A stretch of 64,000 nucleotides of DNA from contig CP179198.1 in the NCBI GenBank assembly GCA_051201585.1, positions 2,046,001 through 2,110,000 of the forward strand, given 5' to 3'. Source of the stretch: UBA868 sp016776875. GTDB taxonomy: Bacteria; Pseudomonadota; Gammaproteobacteria; Arenicellales; UBA868. Of this stretch, positions 18,218 through 25,957 are shown in pieces. The position numbers and the translations under genes were made by a program. Position 1 is the stretch's first letter; every line of letters begins with the position of its first letter. Under the pieces are notes generated by a model that saw nothing but the letters and a program-made list of their open reading frames with translations, made no database searches and was not told the DNA's origin.

Positions 18218-19120
18218 ATGAAGCGCGACTTTCTAACCCTCAAAGACCTGACCCCCACAGAACTGACTGCGGTCGTCCATCGGGCGAGTGAATTAAAAAA
18301 AACGAGTTTTAATTCCGCTACTACGGAACTCCTGCGTTCCCGGGCCATCGTCCTCATCTTCGAGAAATCCTCTACTCGCACTCGGGTTTCCTTTGAAGTC
18401 GCTTGTGCCCAGTTCGGCGGTTCTTCCATATTTTTATCACCTGGCGACAGCCAGATGAGTCGGGGCGAATCAATCAGCGATACTGCACAAATCGTATCAA
18501 GAATGGCTGACTTGATCGTTATGCGCACGGGCGCTCATGCCCGTCTCGAAACAATGGCCGAACATTCGGCTGTACCCGTGATCAACGCGCTCTCTGATGA
18601 TTTTCATCCGTGTCAGTTGCTAGCTGACCTACAAACGTTTAACGAACATCGAGGAGATATTCGGGATGCAAAGATCGCTTTTGTCGGTGATGGCAGCAGC
18701 AATGTGTGTCACTCATGGATTAATGCCTCCTCGATGATGCAATTTTCTATTTCAGTTGGAACGCCTCCACAATATCACCCGAAACCAGAGATCGCATCAG
18801 CGGCAGGCGCTCGCTGCAACATTACAGATAACGTCTCGGAAGCGGTAAAAGATGCAGATCTTGTGATCACAGATACCTGGGCTGGTATGGGCCAAGAAAC
18901 AGAGAAGGCAGAACGCCTTGCTTTGCTATCTGCCTTTCAAGTGAATGCAGAAGTCATGGACGGTGCAGCGCCTGATGCTATTTTCATGCACTGCTTGCCG
19001 GCTTACCGTGGCCAAGAAGTCACAGCGGATGTGATTGATGGACCCAAAAGTGTTGTATTTGACGAGGCGGAAAACCGCCTGCACGCACAAAAAGCACTGA
19101 TCGAGCTGTTAATGTCCTGA
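18218..19120 (+). CDS. argF: Ornithine carbamoyltransferase
   Basis: Makes citrulline from ornithine and carbamoyl phosphate. From the ATG at 18218 (300 residues) the protein has the carbamoyl-phosphate motif SSTRTR (51-56), the FHPCQ motif in DDFHPCQLLADL and the ornithine-side HCLPAYRG near the C-terminus. I prefer 18218 to the in-frame GTG at 18209 because GAGAAG lies at the right distance upstream. A terminator-like hairpin precedes the ribosome site, and a strong bidirectional terminator follows the gene. Its product is the substrate of the divergent argG product. Confidence 0.97.
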   Translation: MKRDFLTLKDLTPTELTAVVHRASELKKTSFNSATTELLRSRAIVLIFEKSSTRTRVSFEVACAQFGGSSIFLSPGDSQMSRGESISDTAQIVSRMADLIVMRTGAHARLETMAEHSAVPVINALSDDFHPCQLLADLQTFNEHRGDIRDAKIAFVGDGSSNVCHSWINASSMMQFSISVGTPPQYHPKPEIASAAGARCNITDNVSEAVKDADLVITDTWAGMGQETEKAERLALLSAFQVNAEVMDGAAPDAIFMHCLPAYRGQEVTADVIDGPKSVVFDEAENRLHAQKALIELLMS

Positions 19121-19143
19121 GCGCTTCGATCATCTCTGGACTT

Positions 19144-19175
19144 ATAAAAAAAGCGCCTCGCGGCGCTTTTTTTAT
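19144..19175. terminator. Bidirectional terminator between argF and rpoH
   Basis: A perfect 14-bp stem: seven A and GCGCC on the left, loop TCGC, GGCGC and seven T on the right, flanked by AT and AT. It has a T-run in both directions and lies between the convergent ends of argF (19120) and rpoH (19185). Confidence 0.9.
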
Positions 19176-19184
19176 CCAAATGCT

Positions 19185-20045
19185 TCAGGCGGAAACGGTG
19201 GTACGCATTTGCTCCATCGCGCGTTTTTCGATCTGACGAATTCGCTCCGCAGACACCCCGTATTTATCTGCCAAATCTCCCAGGGTCAATTTATCTTCCC
19301 TTTCACCGAGCCACCGGGCTTCGATAATACTGCGACTCCGGTCGTCAAGTACTGACAGGGCATCTCGAAGTTGTCGGGCCCGATCCTTAGCCTCATCCGC
19401 CTCGAATATCAGCTTTCCCGGGTCGAGCGAGTTATCGCCAAGTGCATCAGCGGGCGCTAGCGATCGCGGCGTATCATCATCTTCGACATCCGCCTCAAAC
19501 GCAACATCTCCCCCACTCATTCGCGTTTCCATTTCGCGGACCGTTTCTGGTTTTACGTCAAGCGCTTCGGCCATAGATTCGACCTCTGCTTGTTTCATCA
19601 CGCCGAGGCGCGCGCGATTTTTCCGTAAATTAAAAAATAGTTTCCGCTGGGCTTTAGTTGTCGCAACTTTGACCATCCGCCAGTTTCGGACAACATAATC
19701 ATAAATCTCTGATTTAATCCAATGCACAGCGAACGAGACTAACCGAACATCGCGGTCGTGATCGAAGCGCTTCACGGCCTTCATTAGGCCCACGTTTCCC
19801 TCTTGAATCAAATCCCCGAGAGGGAGTCCGTAACCCGAAAATCCTCGCGCGACAGATACGACATAGCGTAGATGCGAAAATACTAACTGACGCACCGCTT
19901 CAAGATCGTTATCGTTCGAATAACGACAGGCGAGCGACTTTTCTTCTTCCGCAGATAAAATAGGAGCGCTATTGACCTCAGCAAGATACCGAGAAAGCCC
20001 TTGCCCAGAACCAATATCAGACATTATTGATAAAGATTGACTCAT
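19185..20045 (-). CDS. rpoH: RNA polymerase sigma-32 (heat-shock sigma factor)
   Basis: Directs RNA polymerase to heat-shock promoters. The 286-residue protein has region 1.2/2 (LSRYLAEVNSAPILSAEEE, then HLRYVVSVARGFSGYGLPLGDLIQEGNVGLMKAV with the -10 recognition helix), the RpoH box AQRKLFFNLRK (132-142), which is specific for sigma-32, and region 4 (LTLGDLADKYGVSAERIRQIEKRAM). A ribosome site AAGGA precedes the ATG. A perfect CIRCE operator lies 33 bases upstream, which points to HrcA repression. The gene is directly next to ftsY; ftsE and ftsX, which usually separate them, are missing. Confidence 0.97.
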   Translation of the reverse strand: MSQSLSIMSDIGSGQGLSRYLAEVNSAPILSAEEEKSLACRYSNDNDLEAVRQLVFSHLRYVVSVARGFSGYGLPLGDLIQEGNVGLMKAVKRFDHDRDVRLVSFAVHWIKSEIYDYVVRNWRMVKVATTKAQRKLFFNLRKNRARLGVMKQAEVESMAEALDVKPETVREMETRMSGGDVAFEADVEDDDTPRSLAPADALGDNSLDPGKLIFEADEAKDRARQLRDALSVLDDRSRSIIEARWLGEREDKLTLGDLADKYGVSAERIRQIEKRAMEQMRTTVSA

Positions 20046-20077
20046 ACTTATTCCTTTTCTTGCCTATTTGCTCAATT

Positions 20078-20104
20078 TTAGCACTCTTATACTTCGAGTG
20101 CTAA
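20078..20104 (-). promoter_or_regulatory. CIRCE operator (HrcA site) upstream of rpoH
   Basis: TTAGCACTC, nine bases, GAGTGCTAA: a perfect match to the CIRCE consensus bound by the heat-shock repressor HrcA. It is 33 bases upstream of the rpoH start. Read on the rpoH strand, TATAAG (20086-20091) lies inside the spacer and could be the -10, so HrcA binding would block the promoter. CIRCE usually controls groESL and dnaK; here it would place the sigma-32 gene itself under HrcA. Confidence 0.9.
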
Positions 20105-20178
20105 CATCAATTTCACTTTTTAATACTAAATAAACACTTTATTTTCATATATTTAGAATTATCTTCCGAAATATTGCT

Positions 20179-21132
20179 TCAGTTTCCTGTAGGCGAGTCC
20201 AAATCGCCAAGTAGCGCTGCCGCATAGCTCAGGGGATCAAAAGCCTGTAGATCATGTAACCCCTCCCCCACCCCAATAAAAGGGATCGACAGTTCGAGTT
20301 GATCTGCAAGCGCCACAACAATTCCGCCCCGTGCGGTACCGTCTAGCTTGGTGACGCAAACCCCGGTTAAATCGACTTCTGCCCCAAAAGCCTTTGCCTG
20401 GGATAACGCATTTTGACCGGTACCGCCATCAACCACCAAAAAAGTCTCGTGCGGAACAGCGGCATCAATTCTCGAAAGCACGCGCTTGATCTTTCCCAGC
20501 TGCGTCATCAGTTCCGCATTGATGTGTTGCCTGCCTGCTGAATCGATAATCAGAACGTCGGCGCCCCGCGCGCTAGCGGCCATAAAGGCGTCGTGCGCAA
20601 CTGCTGCCGCGTCCGCACCATGAGATTGGGCGATAACCGGTATATTTAGTTTGGCCCCCCAGAACTGAAGCTGTTCAATTGCTGCCGCTCTAAAAGTATC
20701 ACAGGCTGCGAGCATAACGGTGTGCCCCGCATTCTGGCACCAGGATGCCAGTTTTGCACTTGTTGTCGTTTTGCCCACACCATTTACGCCGACCATTAAA
20801 ATAACATAGGGTCGTTGGGCATTGGCCTCAATGTTTATCGTCCGACGCGCATCACCCAATATAGTCGCGATCTCTTCAATAAGCGCATGCCTTAATTCTT
20901 CGATATTATGGAATCCTTTACTTTTAGCGCGACGACGAATCGAATCGACAGCCATCCTGCTCGCCGCTGCACCCAGATCGGCCATAATGAGTTGATCTTC
21001 CAGATCCTCGAGTACGCTATCATCGAACTCAATGCCGCCCCCTTTAAAGATGCTTGCTAATCCATTCGAGAGTGATGCGCGAGTCTTTCTAAGACGGGAA
21101 AAGAGCCCGTTACTTTTCTCAATTTGATCCAT
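20179..21132 (-). CDS. ftsY: Signal recognition particle receptor FtsY
   Basis: SRP-receptor GTPase for co-translational targeting of membrane proteins. The 317 residues form the N domain (about 10-95) and G domain with P-loop GVNGVGKT (115-122), DTFRAAAIEQL, DSAGRQ and TKLDGTARGG. The long acidic A domain of enterobacterial FtsY (about 497 residues in E. coli) is absent; only a short N-terminal tail precedes the NG core. It is divergent from rsmD, as usual. The usual downstream pair ftsE-ftsX does not follow. Confidence 0.96.
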   Translation of the reverse strand: MDQIEKSNGLFSRLRKTRASLSNGLASIFKGGGIEFDDSVLEDLEDQLIMADLGAAASRMAVDSIRRRAKSKGFHNIEELRHALIEEIATILGDARRTINIEANAQRPYVILMVGVNGVGKTTTSAKLASWCQNAGHTVMLAACDTFRAAAIEQLQFWGAKLNIPVIAQSHGADAAAVAHDAFMAASARGADVLIIDSAGRQHINAELMTQLGKIKRVLSRIDAAVPHETFLVVDGGTGQNALSQAKAFGAEVDLTGVCVTKLDGTARGGIVVALADQLELSIPFIGVGEGLHDLQAFDPLSYAAALLGDLDSPTGN

Positions 21133-21216
21133 TTCAGCCCGTTAAAAATAAAAGAATGCTAGAACGACGACTATCCTATCATTCGGTGTCAATTAATAAG
21201 TGATACAGAATTTAGC

Positions 21217-21804
21217 GTGAATACTCCCCGAAACGAGCAGCATGGCAGAGTTCGAATTATTGGTGGTCAGTGGAAAAAGCGCATCATTCGGTTTCGCGGA
21301 TCAAACGAGTTACGACCGACCCCGGATAGCGTTCGAGAGACCGTTTTCAACTGGCTGGCGCCGCATATTTCAGGAGCACGCTGTCTAGATCTTTTCTCAG
21401 GCAGTGGGGCCTTAGGCTTTGAGGCCGCCTCACGAGGGGCCGCATCGGTCACCTTAATAGAAAGCCAATTTAAGACTTGGCGACAGCTTCAGGACGTAAT
21501 AAACCTTTTAAATGCCAATACCGTGGTCGCTGAGCACGCTGATGCACTAGATTGGTTAACCCAATGCAGCAAACAATTTGACCTTGTTTTTGTAGATCCC
21601 CCATACTGCTCTGGCTTAATCGATAAAGCATTAGCCCGCCTGATCCGAACTAATTGCCTACGAACTGATGCAAACATCTATACCGAATACCGAATTGATG
21701 AAAAACCGACTATCCCCATTCACTGGGAACTACTTCGACAGAAAAAAGCCGGGCAGGTCTGCTATAGCCTTTATCGACATACAGAGTCGTCAATCAAAAT
21801 CTAA
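21217..21804 (+). CDS. rsmD: 16S rRNA m2G966 methyltransferase
   Basis: Methylates guanine 966 of 16S rRNA. The 195-residue protein has the SAM-binding motif DLFSGSGALGFEA (58-70) and the catalytic DPPY motif (127-130), with the conserved N-terminal RIIGGQWKKRIIRF and LRPTPDSVRETVFNW. It starts with GTG at 21217. The divergent arrangement with ftsY is the standard one in gammaproteobacteria. It ends 36 bases from the convergent HD-domain gene. Confidence 0.95.
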   Translation: MNTPRNEQHGRVRIIGGQWKKRIIRFRGSNELRPTPDSVRETVFNWLAPHISGARCLDLFSGSGALGFEAASRGAASVTLIESQFKTWRQLQDVINLLNANTVVAEHADALDWLTQCSKQFDLVFVDPPYCSGLIDKALARLIRTNCLRTDANIYTEYRIDEKPTIPIHWELLRQKKAGQVCYSLYRHTESSIKI

Positions 21805-21839
21805 ATACCTTGATCCCAATGAGACGACTCTCGAGCAGT

Positions 21840-22400
21840 TTATTTCAAGTCCACTTTATGTTCATGATTGAAAACCCGCCGAAGCATGGGTTCGAAAAAC
21901 TCTAACGACTCACTATTGAATTCGGGGTCAAAGCAGTTCTGATCGTATTCTTCACAAAAACGAACGGCATCATCATACCAACGGTGATCTTTAAACTGAT
22001 CCCGCGCATCACGATCACCCCCTAAGTGATGGGCGTAGTAATACGTTTGAAAAAGACCATGATGTTTAACGATCCAGTAAATCCGCTCGGAAACAAATGG
22101 ACGAAGAATTGAGGCCGCCATCTCACTATGCGACAGTGGCGCGAGCATATCGCCGATATCATGCACAAGGGCAGCAACAACCATCTCCTCATCCTCTCCC
22201 GCCCGATACGCCCGTGTCGCAGACTGCAGCGAGTGCTCAAGTCGACTTACCTGATATCCCGAAAACGATTGATCTAGATTCCGAAGACTAGCGAGAATTC
22301 GGTCGGGCAAGCTCTGGACAAAATCATGTTCTTTCGCATCAAGAAGTTCGTAGTCCTCTCGACTTCCGTCTGCCATATGGGTAAAACTGACGACTTCCAT
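21840..22400 (-). CDS. HD-domain protein, possible PhnZ-type diiron oxygenase
   Basis: A 186-residue HD-fold protein. Visible metal-ligand candidates are His56 (RLEHSLQSA), the His80-Asp81 pair (LVHDIGD), His91 and His113/His114 (IVKHHGLF), and a later Asp in WYDDAVRF. The first helix spacing (His56 to His80) and the Tyr at 49 resemble the mixed-valence diiron oxygenases of the PhnZ / myo-inositol-oxygenase type rather than HD phosphohydrolases. The substrate is unknown and no phosphonate genes lie nearby. It is inserted between rsmD and coaD, which are often close neighbours, and is divergent from coaD. Confidence 0.6.
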   Translation of the reverse strand: MEVVSFTHMADGSREDYELLDAKEHDFVQSLPDRILASLRNLDQSFSGYQVSRLEHSLQSATRAYRAGEDEEMVVAALVHDIGDMLAPLSHSEMAASILRPFVSERIYWIVKHHGLFQTYYYAHHLGGDRDARDQFKDHRWYDDAVRFCEEYDQNCFDPEFNSESLEFFEPMLRRVFNHEHKVDLK

Positions 22401-22512
22401 TGCAAAACCTCATTCGATACTGTGGTTGATAAAGTAAAAGTATGGATGACTTTGATAACGATTGGTAGAGTAAAGGCTAATCTTTAATTTCCCTGATTCT
22501 GGCAGCACTGAT

Positions 22513-22995
22513 ATGGGCACCAAAGCAATTTATCCGGGTACCTTTGATCCGATCACTAAAGGTCACATCGACCTTGCCGAGCGTGCGGGCGCCCAATTTG
22601 AAGAGGTTGTAGTTGCGATCGCTGCTAGCCCAAGCAAGCAGCCCATGTTTTCTCTTGAAGAGCGTCTGGACATGGCATCGATCGCATTACAGCATATCGG
22701 CAATGTGACGATTACCGGATTTCAGGGACTCCTGATCGACTGCGTTCGCAAAGCCGATGCGCAAGTGGTCCTTCGCGGATTGCGGGCGGTTTCTGATTTT
22801 GAGTATGAGTTCCAGCTAGCAGCGATGAATCGCAGACTTGATCCAACGATTGAGACCATGTTCCTAACGCCCTCAGAAAAATATACGTTCCTTTCAGCCT
22901 CGATGGTCAAAGAGATTGCGACTCACGGTGGTGATGTTTCGCAATTCCTGCACCCTGAAATCAACGAAAGACTGATGAATCGTCTCAGTGTTTAG
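22513..22995 (+). CDS. coaD: Phosphopantetheine adenylyltransferase
   Basis: Fourth step of coenzyme A synthesis: 4'-phosphopantetheine plus ATP to dephospho-CoA. The 160-residue protein has the nucleotidyltransferase start YPGTFDPITKGHIDLAERA with TxGH at 15-18, the VVLRGLRAVSDFEYEFQLA segment and FLSASMVKEIA near the C-terminus, in place of the ISSTxVKE motif. The next and last step, coaE, is encoded at 53.6 kb in this window. fdx follows after 29 bases. Confidence 0.97.
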   Translation: MGTKAIYPGTFDPITKGHIDLAERAGAQFEEVVVAIAASPSKQPMFSLEERLDMASIALQHIGNVTITGFQGLLIDCVRKADAQVVLRGLRAVSDFEYEFQLAAMNRRLDPTIETMFLTPSEKYTFLSASMVKEIATHGGDVSQFLHPEINERLMNRLSV

Positions 22996-23024
22996 TTGCT
23001 AGATTTATCTCGGGAATTAAACAC

Positions 23025-23297
23025 ATGGCCTTAATGATCACCGATGAATGCATTAACTGTGATGTTTGCGAACCCGAATGTCCCAACAATGCGATCTCTC
23101 AGGGTGAAGAGATTTACGAAATTGATCCTAATCTTTGCACGGAATGCGTCGGTCATTTTGAAACGTCACAATGTGTCGAGGTGTGCCCTGTCGAATGCAT
23201 ACCGGTAAATCCCGATTACCGCGAAAGCAAAGATGTTTTGCTAGAGCGCTATCACTACCTGACCCGCAAGCCCGTCGATAACGCTATCGATCCTTAA
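23025..23297 (+). CDS. fdx: 2[4Fe-4S] ferredoxin (YfhL type)
   Basis: Small electron carrier, 90 residues, with two [4Fe-4S] clusters. Cysteines 9, 12, 15 and 19 form the first motif (CINCDVCEPECP) and 38, 41, 50, 54 with 58 the second, with the eight-residue insert between second and third cysteine (CVGHFETSQC) that marks the Allochromatium/YfhL type. Immediately downstream of coaD, a common arrangement in gammaproteobacteria. The 3' end overlaps the convergent DNA glycosylase gene by four bases. Confidence 0.95.
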   Translation: MALMITDECINCDVCEPECPNNAISQGEEIYEIDPNLCTECVGHFETSQCVEVCPVECIPVNPDYRESKDVLLERYHYLTRKPVDNAIDP

Positions 23298-23932
23298 TTC
23301 GCTTTAAGCGGCACCTCTAGGCATCGCCATAAATACCATGTGGCAACCGAGCGATAAGGGCGCCACCGGAGACCCGCTCGACCCAGTTTGGCCGGATCCG
23401 GCAACGCCTTAAATCCCCTCATTTTCTGATATCCCTTTAGCACTCCAAGGTCTCGAATAGGTAAAACATCCGAACGTTCAAGATCAAAAATAAGCAACAT
23501 CTGCACTGTCCATTCGCCAATGCCACGAATCCCAATTAACGTCTGAACAACCTCTTCATCACTCATCCTATTCAGGGCCCTCCGACCAGGCAATTTACCG
23601 CCCTGATCCCACGCTGCCAGATCATAAAGGGCAAGGCATTTTGAATGCGACAAACCCGCTGAACGCAAGACACTCATCGGCAGAGCGCTCAGCGCGATGG
23701 AAGTTGGTTTATTGCGCTCAAATAAATTAACCATTCGCCCATGTATGGTGCCTGCCGCTTTGCCACTTAACTGTTGATAGACGATTGATCGCGCGAGATA
23801 CTCAAAAACCGTACCGCTCCCTCGACCGCCAAGCATGCAATCCCCAACGCTTGAAATCACTCTCGCAAGCCCGCGGTCCTGTTTAGACAAAAATAACTGC
23901 GCCTCGGACAAATTTATTTTGGACTTCCTCAT
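23294..23932 (-). CDS. DNA-3-methyladenine glycosylase II (AlkA-like)
   Basis: HhH-GPD base-excision glycosylase, 212 residues. The helix-hairpin-helix LIGIRGIGEWTVQMLL (132-147) is followed by the catalytic Asp161 in PIRDLG. The N-terminal TATA-like domain of E. coli AlkA is absent, as in many shorter bacterial and yeast Mag-type enzymes, so it most likely removes alkylated purines. No iron-sulphur cysteine cluster of the MutY/EndoIII kind is present. It overlaps the upstream phosphatase gene by four bases, which suggests a two-gene transcript. Confidence 0.88.
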   Translation of the reverse strand: MRKSKINLSEAQLFLSKQDRGLARVISSVGDCMLGGRGSGTVFEYLARSIVYQQLSGKAAGTIHGRMVNLFERNKPTSIALSALPMSVLRSAGLSHSKCLALYDLAAWDQGGKLPGRRALNRMSDEEVVQTLIGIRGIGEWTVQMLLIFDLERSDVLPIRDLGVLKGYQKMRGFKALPDPAKLGRAGLRWRPYRSVATWYLWRCLEVPLKAN

Positions 23933-24525
23933 GGATCGACTGTCGCTTTTATTTTTCTAACGAAGCGGGCGGGCGACAACTCCCAAATGTCAATCTCATC
24001 ATTATCCTGCCTGAATCCATCTAGGCAGGCTGCGCTAAAACAACCGGTCAATACAGCCTTAAATGCCATATTAGAGGCTTGATGGCCGACTATTAGGACA
24101 TCGCCCGAAAAAGCTTGAATCTCAGCAACAAGCGGTTTGAGCCGATCGGCCACATCTCTGAGACTCTCACCCCCCGGAGGCGGCAATAAAAACCCTCCAG
24201 AATCCCACCGATCATAAAAATCAGAATCTTCAGCCCGTAAATCGGCTTCAAACTTGCCTTCCCATTCACCCAAATCGAGCTCCATCAGTCGGTCATCCAC
24301 CTCAATATCTAAAGATAATGCGGCCCCCAGAATCTGTGCCGTGGTTTTGGCTCTTGAGAGTGGCGAACAGATCAGTCGTCGGGGTTTACAAGGCGTTTCC
24401 CGCAGGTGATCAGCAAGGGCTTTGGCTTGTTTTTCCCCCATCGTATTCAGAGGAATATCGCTTCCACCCTGCCATCGTCTCGCGAGATTCCAATTGGTTT
24501 GGCCATGACGGGCAATTAATAACAT
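23929..24525 (-). CDS. Histidine phosphatase family protein
   Basis: Phosphoglycerate-mutase-like phosphatase, 198 residues. The phospho-acceptor motif ARHGQTNWN has His7; the second catalytic histidine is in VGHQASNM; LMELDLGEWEGK carries the acidic general-acid segment. CobC-type and broad-specificity phosphatases share these features and cannot be separated here. The ATG at 24525 faces the long gene-free stretch that holds the small-RNA candidate, and the 3' end overlaps the glycosylase gene by four bases. Confidence 0.85.
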   Translation of the reverse strand: MLLIARHGQTNWNLARRWQGGSDIPLNTMGEKQAKALADHLRETPCKPRRLICSPLSRAKTTAQILGAALSLDIEVDDRLMELDLGEWEGKFEADLRAEDSDFYDRWDSGGFLLPPPGGESLRDVADRLKPLVAEIQAFSGDVLIVGHQASNMAFKAVLTGCFSAACLDGFRQDNDEIDIWELSPARFVRKIKATVDP

Positions 24526-24618
24526 CCGTTAATGTTACAACTTCTCTCGGGAAATTAATTTAAGTTTCAGGACCGGTGTGACTGGAAACTTGATCCTCGC
24601 TCATATCACCTTTGGGTA

Positions 24619-24647
24619 TTGACTTCATTCGTGTTAGGCGTTACATT
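24619..24647 (+). promoter_or_regulatory. Sigma-70 promoter of the small-RNA candidate
   Basis: TTGACT (24619-24624), 17-base spacer, TACATT (24642-24647). Five of six and four of six consensus bases at ideal spacing; transcription would start near 24654. No open reading frame follows before the terminator. Confidence 0.6.
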
Positions 24648-24653
24648 CGCGTC

Positions 24654-24734
24654 AGATTTGTGCAATGCACAATATCTTTTTTATCCTCCTCCTATATTTA
24701 ATCCCGCTTTGGCGATCATTGCGGGATTTTTTTT
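24654..24734 (+). ncRNA. Candidate small RNA with exposed anti-Shine-Dalgarno tract
   Basis: About 80 nucleotides between a good sigma-70 promoter and an intrinsic terminator, with no gene in between. It would fold into a 5' hairpin (TTGTGC, AAT, GCACAA; 24658-24672), a single-stranded pyrimidine stretch with TCTTTTTT and CCTCCTCCT (24685-24693), and a terminator hairpin. The CCUCCUCCU tract is complementary to ribosome-binding sites and resembles the C/U-rich target-binding loops of several bacterial sRNAs; the U-rich segments would suit Hfq. On the opposite strand the tract reads as a ribosome site, but no ATG, GTG or TTG stands at proper distance. Family not recognised; inference from layout. 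Confidence 0.5.
24700..24734 (+). terminator. Intrinsic terminator of the small-RNA candidate
   Basis: AATCCCGC (24700-24707), 13-base loop, GCGGGATT (24721-24728), with eight T in a row at 24727-24734. It has a T-run only on the + strand, so it does not serve the phosphatase gene on the other strand. Confidence 0.85.
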
Positions 24735-24935
24735 GGCTATGAAAATAGTGTATTATTAATTAATAGATAGAATTTATGAATCCTTATCCATAAATAGATT
24801 GGCATTGACTATCGATACCAAACCGAACTTTATTGCCCTGCAACATTTCTAGACTCATTAAATGCACCAAACCCGAGCAGACGATAAAATTACTCGTCGC
24901 GAAAAAGGCTTTTCAACACTATTCCCGGTTCCAGA
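24735..24935. other. AT-rich spacer upstream of the malonyltransferase gene
   Basis: No gene seen. It holds ATTAATTAAT, an inverted repeat TTTATG-N10-CATAAA (24773-24794), and a TTGACT with a weak CTTTAT box 17 bases downstream (about 24810-24840) that might be the promoter of the next gene. Confidence 0.35.
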
Positions 24936-25920
24936 ATGACTTTAGATGCTCCACCTGTTCTTTTTATATTTCCCGGTCAAGGCTCCCAGTATCCAGGTAT
25001 GGGTAAAGACCTCTTCGACGCCTTCTCGAGCGTACGAGACGTTTATGCCGAAGCCAGTGATGTGCTTGGCTATGACATCGCGGCGCTCTCTTTCAACGAC
25101 CCAAAAGATCAGATTCATCTCACGCGCTTTACGCAGCCGGCCTTGCTCACACACTCGATTGCTTGCTTAAACATCTTTCAAGAGCAGCTCAGTTCGCCAA
25201 TCATTCCGCGAGCCGCCGCCGGTCATAGCCTGGGAGAGTATTCTGCACTCGTCGCCTCAGGCGCTCTGGATTTCGCTTCGGCACTGCGACTGGTAAACGA
25301 ACGAGGTCGCCTAATGGGCGAAGCTTGGTGAAGGGGAAATGGAAGCCCTGCCCCTCGAATTTCAGGCAGCCAAGCACATTGCGGAGCAACATTACTGCGC
25401 AGTCGCAGCCTGTAACCTTCCCGACCAAACAGTGGTCGGCGGCCGCGCTGCGGATCTAGACAGTCTTATTGAGCAATTTGGAATCGATTTTCCCGGAAAG
25501 CGATCGGCCCGGCTTAAAACTGAGGGCGCGTTCCATACCTTTTATATGATCGAGACAGCGATGCAATTTAGATCAACCCTAGCAACCGCCCCATTTCAAT
25601 CACCTGCTGTATCCGTGCTGTCCAATGCGTCAGGTGCTTTTCATACCAAAGACCCGGATGCGATTCGGGCGGCTCTTTTTATACAGCTTTTTAGTCCCGT
25701 CCTTTGGCATGCCAATCTTAACCACGCAGTGGAAAGTGGGTGCCAAACTATCATTGAGTTTGGCGGCGGTATTGGCAAAGGGCAGGGTTCCGCAGAAAAA
25801 AAACCCAATCTTGCCGGGATTGTGAAGAAAACGTTCCGACGGCATGATCATCCGCCACAGTATTCAGGTGTAATCAACATCGATACGTTAGAAAAATCGA
25901 TCGCGCTCTGCACAACGTAA
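24936..25920 (+). CDS. Stand-alone malonyl-CoA acyltransferase (FabD-like), frameshifted
   Basis: Acyltransferase of the FabD / trans-AT type that would load malonyl units onto acyl carrier protein. Part one has FIFPGQGSQYPGMG and the active-site GHSLGE (Ser98). Part two has GAFHT with the catalytic histidine and FGGGIGKGQG. The frame changes at AAGCTT (25321-25326): removing one T restores MGEAGEGEMEALPL and about 327 residues. The C-terminal features resemble free-standing acyltransferases of trans-AT polyketide systems more than housekeeping FabD, and no fab genes lie nearby. Whether the break is real or a sequence error is unknown; I favour an error. Confidence 0.75.
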
Positions 25921-25957
25921 CTTGACGAAGCTACCCAGTAAAAAGATTTAAGCGTCT

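Noticed and set aside
24680..24700. Opposite-strand ribosome site AGGAGGAGG for a leader peptide before the phosphatase gene
   Set aside because: No ATG, GTG or TTG at 5-10 bases; the nearest TTG frame has only six codons.
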